DNA of 64,000 nt from Heliomarina sp018223035 (GCA_018223035.1 JAAEZD010000004.1:315280-379279), one strand, 5' to 3'; numbered from the stretch's first letter, positions 8,768-17,750 are shown. Numbers and translations: made by a program. The notes: generated by a model from the letters alone, not told the origin.

Positions 8768-9243
8768 AACTGGCCCGCGCCATTCATTTCGACGAAAGCG
8801 ACATGAACGTCTTTCACGCCCCGGCCCGGACCGGGGAATGGTGCATCTCGGGCGGGTTCGAGTTTTCCAACTGGGGCGAGGCCGATCTGACCGGCAAGGC
8901 GCGTCAGGCCTTTGCGAATGGCTGGCTTGGGCTTGAAACCTTTGGCCGGGTAACCTTTGTCGCTGTCACCCAGATCCAGCCCGAGGAAATGGCGAGGCTC
9001 GAAGAGTCGCTCGCCCGGCATTTCGTCGAACTTTATGGCGCGCCGTCAAGGGAAGCTGCCCTGATGGTTGCGCGCGATGAACTGGCGCATATGGCCGATC
9101 TATGTTCTGAGCACGATCCGAATACGTTGCTGACCGTCGCGCGCGAACTGGACGATGATGGCGTGCGCGAAGCCTATCGCACGATCACCGCAAGAGGGGC
9201 CGAGATCGACCTGCTTGCGGTGCATGGCTCGCTCGACGATTAA
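8764..9243 (+). CDS. DUF6505 family protein
   Basis: A 159-aa soluble protein beginning KLARAIHFDESDMNVFHAPA, mixed alpha/beta, no signal, one internal CxxH-like LCSEH. It resembles the DUF6505 family and is the last gene of the plus-strand operon, overlapping the ligase-like gene by ATGA and converging on the flavin reductase gene (4-bp overlap at the 3' ends). Function unknown. Co-occurrence with the ligase-like protein and Mrp suggests the three act together. Confidence 0.75.
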   Translation: MKLARAIHFDESDMNVFHAPARTGEWCISGGFEFSNWGEADLTGKARQAFANGWLGLETFGRVTFVAVTQIQPEEMARLEESLARHFVELYGAPSREAALMVARDELAHMADLCSEHDPNTLLTVARELDDDGVREAYRTITARGAEIDLLAVHGSLDD

Positions 9244-9740
9244 TCCTCGCGGAGGAAACCGCCGTATTTGCCGCGCTTGTAAAGCAGACCCAGCCCCGGG
9301 CGGTGCCACGCCCGTTCGACCTGACCGACGACAATGGAATGATCGCCCCCGTCATGTACATCGCGCCGAAGACAGTCGAACCGCGCAAGGCAACCCGACA
9401 GGATCGGCAGGTCGTTTTCGCCCTGATGCCAGTCCACGCCCGAGAAATCGTCGCCGGTGCGGGCAAAATGCGTCGCGATCTCTTTCTGGTCCTCGGCGAT
9501 GATATGGATGACATAACGTTCCGCCGCGGCAAAGACCGCATGGCGCTTGGACGATTTAGCCGGGCACCAGAGCACTAGCGGCGGATCGAGCGATACCGAG
9601 GCAAAGGAATTGGCCGTCATCGCGACAGGCCCGGCTTCCGTCATGGTGGTGACAACGGTCACACCCGTGCCAAAGGCGCTCAGCGCCTCGCGATAGGCAG
9701 CCTCGGTTTCGGGGCCGGGAACAAAGTCGGGTTGGGCCAT
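9240..9740 (-). CDS. Flavin reductase family protein
   Basis: A 166-aa single-domain protein with the flavin-reductase-like split-barrel pattern: ALSAFGTGVTVVTT near residue 20, VAMTANSFASVSLDPPLVL (about residues 39-57), and the C-terminal HDGGDHSIVVGQVERA (about residues 130-145). Such proteins reduce free FMN/FAD with NAD(P)H and supply it to a monooxygenase. No partner monooxygenase is visible nearby. A terminator is not obvious at its convergent junction with DUF6505. Confidence 0.88.
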   Translation of the reverse strand: MAQPDFVPGPETEAAYREALSAFGTGVTVVTTMTEAGPVAMTANSFASVSLDPPLVLWCPAKSSKRHAVFAAAERYVIHIIAEDQKEIATHFARTGDDFSGVDWHQGENDLPILSGCLARFDCLRRDVHDGGDHSIVVGQVERAWHRPGLGLLYKRGKYGGFLRED

Positions 9741-9925
9741 GACGGCGGGCTGCCTACATTAAAAAAGTACCGCCCGGAGGTGCCATGCCTGCGCGCCATT
9801 GTCCACCTCCCCCGTCGCTTTTCATCAAGTGTGGAACCTCGCCGCAGGTTCCGAGTTGAATGGGACAGGAAGCAAGCGGGGTGTGTGATCCCGCAGTTTC
9901 ATCTGGAGAAGTGAAAGGTAAGAAT

Positions 9926-10417
9926 ATGTTCAACAAGGTACTTATCCCCGCTATCGGTCTTTCGGCTGTACTGCTCGCAGGCACGTCTGCGCTGGCACAA
10001 GACAACGACCACACCGAAATCGGCTCGCTGAGCTGTGATGTCGACGACGGCACCGGCTACGTGTTCGGGTCCTCGAAGGAGCTCGACTGCACCTTCAACC
10101 CGGTTGATGAGGGTGCCGAAGACGAACATTACATCGGCAGGATCAACCGTTATGGCATCGACATCGGCAAGACCCAGAACGGTGTCATGAGCTGGCTGGT
10201 GCTGGCCCCGACCGAAGATTACGGCAAAGGTGCCCTGACCGGTTCCTACGGTGGTGTCTCGGCCGAAGCGACGGTCGGTATTGGCGCTGGCGCAAACGTC
10301 CTGATTGGCGGTTCGGATGAAACCATCGCGCTGCAGCCGATCAGCGTGAATGCTCAGAACGGTCTGAACCTCGCAGTGGGTATTGCCGATCTGACATTGG
10401 AACATCACGAGATGTAA
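9926..10417 (+). CDS. Secreted DUF992 family protein
   Basis: A 163-aa protein with a clear Sec signal peptide (residues 1-24, cleavage after SALA) followed by the DUF992 pattern: IGSLSCDV, GYVFGSSKELDCTF with the two conserved cysteines, then a glycine-rich part (GSYGGVSAEATVGIGAGANVLIGG). The ATG at 9926 is preferred over an upstream in-frame start at 9860 because only the former starts the signal peptide. Periplasmic location is inferred; function unknown. A strong terminator follows, so it is probably monocistronic. Confidence 0.85.
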   Translation: MFNKVLIPAIGLSAVLLAGTSALAQDNDHTEIGSLSCDVDDGTGYVFGSSKELDCTFNPVDEGAEDEHYIGRINRYGIDIGKTQNGVMSWLVLAPTEDYGKGALTGSYGGVSAEATVGIGAGANVLIGGSDETIALQPISVNAQNGLNLAVGIADLTLEHHEM

Positions 10418-10455
10418 GCCAGGTTTGACTACCTGCACTGACGGATTTTTTTCCC

Positions 10456-10484
10456 ACGACCGGTCGCTTGCGGCCGGTCGTTTT
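10456..10484 (+). terminator. Rho-independent terminator after the DUF992 gene
   Basis: An inverted repeat ACGACCGG ... CCGGTCGT (outer arms 10456-10463 and 10474-10481) is followed by TTTT. It ends transcription of the DUF992 gene. Confidence 0.8.
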
Positions 10485-10569
10485 CATTGGCGCCCCTAAT
10501 TCTAAATTTTCCCGCGGAAATAGCGCTGATTTTAACACTTTTTGACCTTCAATCTGTCGCGGACGGGCA

Positions 10570-10582
10570 TTGCGTGACGCAA
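10570..10582. promoter_or_regulatory. Perfect palindrome upstream of dddL
   Basis: TTGCG-TGA-CGCAA is a perfect 5-bp dyad with a 3-bp centre, 33 bp before the dddL start. It is in the right place for an operator of a dimeric regulator controlling the DMSP lyase gene. No regulator gene is adjacent. Confidence 0.45.
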
Positions 10583-10615
10583 CCGGAAAAGAGCCGCTGA
10601 ACATGTCTTCCAATA

Positions 10616-11290
10616 GTGCCGGGCATGACAGATCAATTGCACAACGCCCCGAACTGGACGTATCTGCTACGCGAATTCGACGCGCTATACCGTTATGGCT
10701 CGGCGGGCGGTAGCCGACCTGTGCGCAGCCATCGAAAACGTGTACGCGAGAAAATCGCCAGCCTCCTTGAACGAGACCCGCCGTTTTGCCATCGCGAACC
10801 GGAATCCAAGCCGGTGGTGGAACACCTTGGCCGGGCTTTCGACCTTGGCGAAAACACTGTCATGCGGGGGCTCAGTCGGGCGCTGTCCCGGGTGTCGCAC
10901 CAGCTGACATGGGAATACGGCTATGAACGTCTGCCCAAAACGCTGGAAAAGAAATACGCCTATTGCGAAGTGGTCGGACCCAAGGGGCCGATCGTCAGCG
11001 ATACGCTGATCCTCGGCTTTGTTCTCTTTGCGCCGAAAACGACCTATCCACAGCACAGCCATCAGGAAATCGAGGAAAGCTATATTTCGATCGCTGGCGC
11101 ATGGTCGGAAAACGACACGGCTGTCTATGCGCCTGGGTCGCTGATCCTGAACAGAACAGATGAAAAGCACCGGATTACCACCGGCGAATTCGACCCCTGC
11201 CTGCTGGCCTATGCCTGGGTCGGTCCGGCAGAGCGGCTTTCCGCGCCGGGCATGAAGTTCTCGCCGACGCGCAAGACCGCCGGAAAATAG
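10616..11290 (+). CDS. dddL: DMSP lyase, DddL type (cupin)
   Basis: A 224-aa protein read from GTG 10616 (an ATG at 10625 is the other option). It matches DddL over its whole length as I recall that family: NWTYLLREFDALYRYGSAGG near the N-terminus, then KKYAYCE and a C-terminal cupin with YPQHSHQEIEESY (metal ligands H147, H149, the following Glu/Tyr) and H185 in DEKHRI. DddL cleaves dimethylsulfoniopropionate to dimethyl sulfide and acrylate in the cytoplasm or at the inner membrane. It stands alone, convergent with adk, with a palindrome upstream. DddQ and DddW share only the cupin part and lack this N-terminal region, so DddL is favoured. Confidence 0.88.
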   Translation: MPGMTDQLHNAPNWTYLLREFDALYRYGSAGGSRPVRSHRKRVREKIASLLERDPPFCHREPESKPVVEHLGRAFDLGENTVMRGLSRALSRVSHQLTWEYGYERLPKTLEKKYAYCEVVGPKGPIVSDTLILGFVLFAPKTTYPQHSHQEIEESYISIAGAWSENDTAVYAPGSLILNRTDEKHRITTGEFDPCLLAYAWVGPAERLSAPGMKFSPTRKTAGK

Positions 11291-11307
11291 CTGGCATTCA
11301 GAGAAAA

Positions 11308-11331
11308 GGCCGCGCCATGCAAAGCGCGGCC
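11308..11331. terminator. Terminator between dddL and adk
   Basis: GGCCGCGC ... GCGCGGCC (11308-11315 / 11324-11331) forms an 8-bp stem with an 8-nt loop. On the minus strand it is followed by TTTTC, so it serves adk best; it may also slow transcription from dddL. Confidence 0.75.
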
Positions 11332-11337
11332 ATCCAT

Positions 11338-12021
11338 TCAGGAAATCACGTCGGCCGTCAGCGACTGCACCTTACCCGCGACGTCCTTGATCGGTTTCAT
11401 TGCGTCAACTTCCTGCAAAACGCCGCGGTCGCGGTAATATCCGATCAGCGGCGCGGTCTGGGCGTGGTAGGCCTCAAGCCTGCTTGCCACGGTTTCCGCC
11501 TTGTCATCCGCGCGGCGCTTCATCTCGGTGCCGCCGCATTCATCGCAGACTCCATCGACCTCGGGCGTCTTGAAGCTGTCGTGATAGCCTTCACCGCATT
11601 TCGCGCAGGTGTAGCGGCCTGAAATCCGTTCGACCATCGCCGCATCGTCCACCTCAAGGCTGATCGCCGCGTCGATTTTCTGTCCGGTTTCCGCCAGCAG
11701 ATAATCAAGCGCTTCGGCCTGCACCGTGGTGCGTGGAAATCCGTCAAGGATCACCCCGCGCGACACGTCCGGTGCTTTCAGCCGGTCGCGCAGGATGTTG
11801 ATGACGATCTCATCCGACACAAGCTCACCGGCTTCCATCACGGCCTTGGCGGCCTTGCCCGCTTCGGTCCCTTGGGCCACCGCTTCTCGCAAAAGGTCGC
11901 CGGTCGATAGCTGCACAAGGCCGAAACGGTCTTCCAGCATGCGGGCCTGCGTGCCCTTGCCAGCGCCCGGAGGCCCCAGCAGGATCAGAACGGCGGGGCG
12001 GGTCAGGGTTGCTGTATCCAT
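11338..12021 (-). CDS. adk: Adenylate kinase
   Basis: A 227-aa protein with P-loop GPPGAGKGT (about residues 16-24), STGDLLR, the DGFPRT motif and a long LID that carries a four-cysteine zinc site (CAKC ... CDEC) followed by RRADD. It interconverts ATP + AMP and 2 ADP. The first eight residues are a short extension before VLILLGPP. It ends at a terminator and lies downstream of acs on the same strand (4-bp spacing), which is a sensible pairing because Acs releases AMP that Adk recycles; co-transcription is inferred. Confidence 0.96.
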   Translation of the reverse strand: MDTATLTRPAVLILLGPPGAGKGTQARMLEDRFGLVQLSTGDLLREAVAQGTEAGKAAKAVMEAGELVSDEIVINILRDRLKAPDVSRGVILDGFPRTTVQAEALDYLLAETGQKIDAAISLEVDDAAMVERISGRYTCAKCGEGYHDSFKTPEVDGVCDECGGTEMKRRADDKAETVASRLEAYHAQTAPLIGYYRDRGVLQEVDAMKPIKDVAGKVQSLTADVIS

Positions 12022-12025
12022 CCGC

Positions 12026-14002
12026 CTATCCCTTGTTCGGTCGGTTTTCGATCAGGTCGTCGACCACCGCCGGATCGGCCAGTGTCGAGGTATCCCCAAG
12101 CGAGCCGAAATCGTTTTCCGCGATCTTGCGCAGGATGCGCCGCATGATCTTGCCCGAGCGTGTCTTGGGCAGGCCCGGTGCCCATTGCAGCACGTCCGGG
12201 CTCGCAATCGGGCCGATCTCTTGCCGGACCCAGTTGCGCAGTTCCACGCGCAGCTCGTCCGAAGGTTCGACCCCGTTCATCAGCGTCACGTAGCAATAAA
12301 TGCCCTGACCCTTGATGTCATGCGGGTATCCGACAACCGCTGCCTCGGCGACTTTGGAATGGGCGACAAGCGCGGATTCGACTTCGGCTGTGCCCATCCG
12401 GTGACCCGAGACGTTGATCACGTCATCAACCCGGCCGGTGATCCAGTAATCGCCGTCCGCATCGCGTTTGCAGCCATCGCCCGAGAAGTAATAGCCTTTG
12501 TAATCCGCGAAATAGGTCTTTTCGAACCGCTCATGATCGCCCCAGACCGTGCGCATCTGTCCGGGCCAGCTGTCGCGGATCGCAAGAACGCCCTCGACGC
12601 CGTTGCCCTCGACGATCTCGCCGCTGGTCGGGTCCAGCACCACGGGCTGCACGCCAAAGAACGGTCGCTGCGCCGCACCGGGTTTCAGCGCATGGGCGCC
12701 GGGCAGGGGGGTCATCATGTGGCCGCCGGTTTCGGTCTGCCACCATGTATCGACAATCGGGCAGCGCCCGTCGCCGACTACGTTGTAATACCAGTTCCAT
12801 GCCTCGGGGTTGATCGGCTCGCCCACCGTGCCAAGGATGCGCAGCGAGGACCGGTCGCATTTCGTCACATAGTCATTGCCCTGACCCATCAGCGCCCGTA
12901 GCGCAGTAGGGGCGGTGTAGAACTGGTTGATTTTGTGCTTTTCGATCACCTGCCAGAAGCGCGAGGCATCCGGGTAGGTCGGCACGCCTTCGAACATCAC
13001 CGTGGTCGCTCCATTGGCGAGCGGTCCATAGACGATATAGGTATGGCCGGTGACCCAGCCCACATCGGCCCCGCACCAGTATATATCACCGTCATGGTAA
13101 TCGAACGTCGTCTCATGGGTCAGCGCGGCATAAACGAGGTAACCGCCAGTCGTGTGCACCACGCCCTTGGGTTGCCCGGTCGAGCCGGAGGTATAAAGGA
13201 TAAACAGCGGATCTTCGGCGTTCATCTCTTCTGGCGGGCAGTCGGCCGAGACCTTCTCGACCTCTTCATGGTACCAGAAATCCAGGTCCGAGCGGAAAGC
13301 GATCTGCTGCCCGGTGCGGCGGACGACCAGGCATTTCACATCGTCGAAGTCGTTGCGCAGCGCCTGGTTCACGTTGTCCTTGAGGTTGGTCACCCGGCCG
13401 CCGCGCGGCGCGCCATCCGATGTGATGACCAGTTTGGCGTCGCAGCCATTCACCCGCGCACCAAGCGCATCCGGCGAAAAACCTGCGAAAACGATAGAAT
13501 GAATCGCGCCGATCCGTGCGCAGGCCAGCATCGCATAGGCGGCCTCGGGGATCATCGGCAGGTAAAGCACAACCCGGTCGCCCTTGCCGACACCCAGCGA
13601 TTTCAGCACGTTGGCCATCTTGCCGACATGCTCGTGCAGCTCCCGGTATGAGATATGCAGCGCCTCGTCCTTGGGATCGTCGGGCTCCCAGATGATCGCG
13701 GTCTGATCGCCGCGCGTCTCAAGATGCCGGTCGACGCAGTTGGCCGATACGTTCAGCGCGCCATCGGCAAACCAGTTGATCTTGACCTGACCCAGTGTGA
13801 AGTCGATGTCCTTGACCGTGCTGAATGGCTTAATCCAGTCGATCCGCTGTGCCTGCTCGCGCCAGAAGGCATCCGGATCCTCGACCGAGGCCTTGTACAT
13901 GGCGTCATATTTTTCCGCATCCACATGAGCTTTGGCGACGATCTCGTCGGACGGTGGATAGGTCGTGGACTTCGTTTGTTCGGCTTGGATTGTATCGCTC
14001 AT
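12026..14002 (-). CDS. acs: Acetyl-CoA synthetase
   Basis: A 658-aa member of the AMP-forming Acs family at full length. It shows the adenylate-forming motif YTSGSTGQPKGVVHT (about residues 268-282), DVGWVTGHTYIVYGPL, WWQTETGG, and the C-terminal TRSGKIMRR containing the regulatory and catalytic Lys that is acetylated in homologues. It activates acetate to acetyl-CoA. An AGGGAGGAGC ribosome site precedes the ATG. In a DMSP-using marine bacterium it also suits growth on acetate from other pathways. Confidence 0.96.
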   Translation of the reverse strand: MSDTIQAEQTKSTTYPPSDEIVAKAHVDAEKYDAMYKASVEDPDAFWREQAQRIDWIKPFSTVKDIDFTLGQVKINWFADGALNVSANCVDRHLETRGDQTAIIWEPDDPKDEALHISYRELHEHVGKMANVLKSLGVGKGDRVVLYLPMIPEAAYAMLACARIGAIHSIVFAGFSPDALGARVNGCDAKLVITSDGAPRGGRVTNLKDNVNQALRNDFDDVKCLVVRRTGQQIAFRSDLDFWYHEEVEKVSADCPPEEMNAEDPLFILYTSGSTGQPKGVVHTTGGYLVYAALTHETTFDYHDGDIYWCGADVGWVTGHTYIVYGPLANGATTVMFEGVPTYPDASRFWQVIEKHKINQFYTAPTALRALMGQGNDYVTKCDRSSLRILGTVGEPINPEAWNWYYNVVGDGRCPIVDTWWQTETGGHMMTPLPGAHALKPGAAQRPFFGVQPVVLDPTSGEIVEGNGVEGVLAIRDSWPGQMRTVWGDHERFEKTYFADYKGYYFSGDGCKRDADGDYWITGRVDDVINVSGHRMGTAEVESALVAHSKVAEAAVVGYPHDIKGQGIYCYVTLMNGVEPSDELRVELRNWVRQEIGPIASPDVLQWAPGLPKTRSGKIMRRILRKIAENDFGSLGDTSTLADPAVVDDLIENRPNKG

Positions 14003-14498
14003 TCAAAGCTCCTCCCTTTGGCTGTCGCGTTTTCCGGCCAGCAATCTTCGTGTGATCCTGCGCGCCCGCGCGGGCTGCGCCGTCTCCCCTCGCGGGGATC
14101 ATAAGCCTGCTTGGAAAAGAATGGAATAAGCGGCGGTTCTGAAACGATTTGTCAGTAAAGGATTTTTTTCTGCAGTGCAGTATTTGTAAACTTTTTGCTA
14201 AAATTTCGTTCAATTCCCAATTTTAACAGGGCGAAGTCTGTAAATGAATTCTTCGTTTGCTACGTAAATCCCTGATGCGACAGGGGGCAGGGTCGATCCG
14301 CAGGGGTGCGGCATTTCGTGCCCCAAGGTCGGTTGGCCGGGATTCCGCACGCCGCCACGTCAACTCAGCGTCTTAACGCAAGACATTCATCCAACAAAAC
14401 CCGGTGCTTCGGGCTTGGCAACCGGAGATGTGCAAGCTAGTTTCGCTCGCAAGCGGCATGTGAGATATCTTAGGACCGCGAAAAAGGGAGAAAAATCA
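14003..14498. promoter_or_regulatory. Divergent intergenic region, acs / TRAP transporter
   Basis: This stretch of about 500 bp holds no gene. The part next to acs (14150-14270) is AT-rich and carries CTGCAGTGCAG at about 14171-14181 and a pair of TTTG-AAA-like half sites (TTTGTAAAC, TTTTGCTAAA) near 14186-14205 that could be operator half-sites for acs. The TRAP side ends with AAAAAGGGAG before the dctP start. The specific regulator cannot be named from sequence. Confidence 0.4.
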
Positions 14499-15557
14499 AT
14501 GAACAAGTTCATGACAAGCGCCGTAATGGCGGCGCTGGGTATGGGAATTGCAACCGAAGCGGCTGCGACCGAATGGAATGTGTCGGTCTGGGGCAAGCGT
14601 CGCGCCTTTACCGAGCATATCGAAAAGCTCGCGGAACTGGTCAGCGAAAAGACCGATGGCGAGTTCACCATGAACATCAGCTACGGCGGTCTCTCCAAGA
14701 ACCGCGAAAACCTCGATGGCATCTCGATCGGCGCCTTCGAGATGGCGCAGTTCTGTGCCGGTTATCACCCGGACAAGAACCGCCTGATCACCGTGCTCGA
14801 ACTGCCCTTCCTCGGGGTCGAGAACCTTGAGCAGGAAGTCGCGGTCTCCAACGCTGTCTACGCCAATCAGGCGGTGCAGGACGAAATGGCCCAGTGGAAT
14901 GCCAAGCTGCTGATGACCTCGCCCATGCCGCAGTACAACATCGTCGGCACCGGCGAGCCTCGCACCACGCTGTCTGAATTCGAAGGCATGCGTATCCGTG
15001 CGACCGGCGGTCTTGGCGAAGCCTTTGAAAAAGTCGGCGCGGTGCCGACCTCGGTGACCTCTTCCGAAGCCTATCAGGCGATGGAATCCGGTGTCGTCGA
15101 CACGGTTGCCTTCGCTCAGCACGCGCACCTGTCCTTTGGCACGATCAACCAGGCTGACTGGTGGACCGCGAACCTTAACCCCGGCACGGTGAACTGCCCG
15201 GTGGTGGTCAACATCGACGCCTATGAAATGCTCTCGGACGAAGAGCGCACCGCGCTGGACGAAAGCGTGCCCGAGGCGATTGATTACTACCTCGAAAACT
15301 ACGGTGAGCTGCTCAAGCGCTGGGATACCGTGCTCGAGGAAAAAGGCGTTGAAAAGGTCATGATCAGCGAAGACGAGCTTGCCGCCTTCCGCGAACAGGC
15401 CGCCGATCCGATTGCAGCCGCTTGGGTCGAGGATATCGAAGCGCAGGGCCTGCCGGGTCAGGAGCTTCTCGATCTGGTAAGGCCGAACTGGCGAAAGCCA
15501 AAGGCACCAACTAAACCTTGTCTCCCCGCTCTTGCGAACGGGGGGCAGTGCCTTTAA
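14499..15557 (+). CDS. dctP: TRAP transporter substrate-binding protein (DctP family), 3' frameshift
   Basis: It starts at ATG 14499 after GGGAGAAAAATCA; residues 1-22 form a Sec signal peptide ending AAAT. The body is a DctP-family periplasmic ligand-binding protein (LPFLGVENLEQEV; FEGMRIRATGG; the Arg in the latter binds the ligand carboxylate in homologues). After LLDLV the frame reads RPNWRKPKAPTK up to 15557. One frame over, the same bases read KAELAKAKGTN and stop at 15514, the expected hydrophobic/Lys-Ala end. One base appears missing between 15478 and 15479 (CTG GT- AAG GCC). It could be a sequencing error or a real change that only replaces the tail. The substrate is a carboxylate, not specified. 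Confidence 0.85.
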   Translation: MNKFMTSAVMAALGMGIATEAAATEWNVSVWGKRRAFTEHIEKLAELVSEKTDGEFTMNISYGGLSKNRENLDGISIGAFEMAQFCAGYHPDKNRLITVLELPFLGVENLEQEVAVSNAVYANQAVQDEMAQWNAKLLMTSPMPQYNIVGTGEPRTTLSEFEGMRIRATGGLGEAFEKVGAVPTSVTSSEAYQAMESGVVDTVAFAQHAHLSFGTINQADWWTANLNPGTVNCPVVVNIDAYEMLSDEERTALDESVPEAIDYYLENYGELLKRWDTVLEEKGVEKVMISEDELAAFREQAADPIAAAWVEDIEAQGLPGQELLDLVRPNWRKPKAPTKPCLPALANGGQCL

Positions 15558-15576
15558 CAGGGCGTCTCCAAATCCA

Positions 15577-15606
15577 GTACCCGAGTGGTGATGACCTCTC
15601 GGGTAC
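15577..15606 (+). other. Intercistronic stem-loop between dctP and dctQ
   Basis: GTACCCGAG ... CTCGGGTAC is a perfect 9-bp stem with a 12-nt loop and no T-run. A shorter CCCCG ... CGGGG hairpin lies at about 15526-15545. Such structures commonly set a higher level of binding protein than of membrane subunits by mRNA stabilisation or partial termination; that role is inferred. Confidence 0.6.
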
Positions 15607-15643
15607 ATGGCTTTCAACACAGATAATATAAGGGGGCAGAGAT

Positions 15644-16273
15644 ATGGCCGGTGGCGCCGCCGTACTTGAAGACTCCAGCCTTTTGAGCCGTCTGGACAGA
15701 GCTTTGCTGCCTGTCGAACGGTTCTGCGCCTTGCTGAGCGGACTTGCGATCTTTTCGCTGATGTTCCTTGCGGCCTATTCGGTGATCAGCCGCAAATTCT
15801 TCGGCGCGCCGATGATGGGTTATATCGACTACATCGAAGCGGCGATGCCGATCATCGCGATCATGGGCATTTCCTACGTTCAGCGCGACGGCACCCATAT
15901 CCGCATGGACATGCTGGTGGGCAACCTCAGCGGCCGGGTGCTCTGGCTGTTCGAGCTGATCTCGGTGATCCTGATCCTCGTGCTGATCGTCGCGCTGACA
16001 TGGGGCGCATGGGACCATTTCGCGCGTTCCTTCGATTGCTCGCGCCCCTTCTGCAGCCGGGACAGCTCTATCGATATCGGCCTGCCCACGTGGCCGTCGA
16101 AACTTGTCGTGCCAATTGCCTTCGCGGTGCTGGTGCTGCGGCTTCTGTTGCAGATCGTCGGCTATGGCCGGGCGTTTATCTTTAACATCGACCGGCCCGT
16201 CGCGGTGCCCCTCAACCTCAGCGTGGCGGAACAGGCCATGCACGAAGCGGAACTTATGGAAGGGCACGACTGA
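15644..16273 (+). CDS. dctQ: TRAP transporter small membrane subunit (DctQ family)
   Basis: A 209-aa protein with four predicted membrane segments (about residues 25-45, 60-80, 100-125, 150-175), the DctQ layout. AGGGGGCAGAG precedes the ATG. The small subunit joins the large subunit and interacts with the binding protein. The stop overlaps the dctM start by one base (TGATG). Confidence 0.92.
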   Translation: MAGGAAVLEDSSLLSRLDRALLPVERFCALLSGLAIFSLMFLAAYSVISRKFFGAPMMGYIDYIEAAMPIIAIMGISYVQRDGTHIRMDMLVGNLSGRVLWLFELISVILILVLIVALTWGAWDHFARSFDCSRPFCSRDSSIDIGLPTWPSKLVVPIAFAVLVLRLLLQIVGYGRAFIFNIDRPVAVPLNLSVAEQAMHEAELMEGHD

Positions 16274-17673
16274 TGGAGCCTATCGATATCGGTCTCTGGA
16301 CCACCGGCGGGCTGCTGGTCATGGTCCTTCTGGGCATGCGGGTGGCTTTTGCCGCCGGTATGGCCGGATTCGTCGGCCTTGTCTGGCTGCGCTGGAACGG
16401 GATGGATTACGACCCCGCCCGGTTTGGCAAGGCGCTTGAAATCTCGGTCCGCATTGCCGGTCTGACGCCGCATTCCAAGGTTTCGGCACAGGTGCTCAGC
16501 CTGATCCCGGTCTTTATCCTTATCGGCTACCTTGCCTATTACGCGCGTCTTACGACCGCGCTGTTCGAGGCGGCCAAGCGCTGGATCGCGTGGGTGCCGG
16601 GCGGGCTCGCGGTGTCGACCGTCTTTGCCACGGCCGGTTTTGCCGCCGTTTCGGGCGCCTCCGTCGCCACGGCAGCGGTCTTTGCCCGTATCGCCATCCC
16701 GGAAATGCTCAAGGTCGGGTATGACAAGAAATTCGCCGCCGGCGTCGTCGCGGCAGGGGGCACGCTTGCCTCGCTGATCCCGCCTTCGGCGATCCTCGTG
16801 ATCTACGCGATCATCGTGGAACAGGACGTGGGCAAGCTGCTCCTTGCAGGCTTTCTGCCCGGCGTCTTCTCGGCTATCGTCTATGCCGTCCTGATCATCG
16901 GCATCGCCGTCACTTTCAAGACCGTCGGCCCGCCGGTGCGCGGCTTCACTTGGGGGCAGAGGTTCGCCTCACTGCCACCGGCTCTGCCGATCCTTGCCGT
17001 GGTCGTGATCATCATCTTCTTTGTCTACAACCCGTTCGGCGATGCCTGGGGCACACCGACCGAGGGCGGGGCCATCGGCGCGTTCATCGTCTTCCTGATG
17101 GCGCTTTATCGCGGCATGCGCTGGGGTGAGCTGAAGGCGGCGCTTCTGGAAACGGCCAAGCTCACGGTGATGATTTTTACCATCATCTGGGGCGTGCTGA
17201 TTTATGTGCGCTTCCTTGGCTTTGCCGAATTGCCTGCCGCCTTTGCGGACTGGATCACCTCGCTGCAAATGTCGCCAATGCTGATCCTGATCTGCATCCT
17301 GCTGGCCTATGCGGTGCTGGGCATGTTCATGGACGCCATCGGGATGCTGCTGCTGACCCTGCCAGTGGTTTACCCGGCGGTCATGGCCCTGAACGGCGGC
17401 GAGATGGTCTCGGCGGCTGATAGTGCCTTTGGCATGAACGGCACCATGTGCGCGATCTGGTTCGGGATCCTCGTGGTGAAAATGGCCGAATTCTGCCTGA
17501 TCACACCGCCCATCGGTCTCAACTGCTTTGTTGTGGCCGGGGTACGCGACGACTTGAGCGTTCAGGATGTTTTCAAGGGTGTGATGCCCTTCTTCCTCGC
17601 GGATGCGGTGACAATCGGCTTGCTCGTGGCTTTCCCGGCCATCGTTCTCTATCTGCCAAGTCTCGCCGGTTAA
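16273..17673 (+). CDS. dctM: TRAP transporter large permease subunit (DctM family)
   Basis: A 466-aa hydrophobic protein with about twelve membrane spans and DctM motifs such as GGTLASLIPPSAILVIYAII (about residues 162-181) and LGMFMDAIGMLLLTLPVVYP. It is the ion-coupled translocation subunit working with the two preceding genes. A bidirectional terminator lies 78 bp downstream. Confidence 0.94.
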   Translation: MEPIDIGLWTTGGLLVMVLLGMRVAFAAGMAGFVGLVWLRWNGMDYDPARFGKALEISVRIAGLTPHSKVSAQVLSLIPVFILIGYLAYYARLTTALFEAAKRWIAWVPGGLAVSTVFATAGFAAVSGASVATAAVFARIAIPEMLKVGYDKKFAAGVVAAGGTLASLIPPSAILVIYAIIVEQDVGKLLLAGFLPGVFSAIVYAVLIIGIAVTFKTVGPPVRGFTWGQRFASLPPALPILAVVVIIIFFVYNPFGDAWGTPTEGGAIGAFIVFLMALYRGMRWGELKAALLETAKLTVMIFTIIWGVLIYVRFLGFAELPAAFADWITSLQMSPMLILICILLAYAVLGMFMDAIGMLLLTLPVVYPAVMALNGGEMVSAADSAFGMNGTMCAIWFGILVVKMAEFCLITPPIGLNCFVVAGVRDDLSVQDVFKGVMPFFLADAVTIGLLVAFPAIVLYLPSLAG

Positions 17674-17750
17674 TCCGGCGGGGCCGCACCGGAAAAGGGG
17701 CAGGGGCCGCGGAACCTTGGTGTTTCGTTAGTGAGCGCCAGACATGAAAA

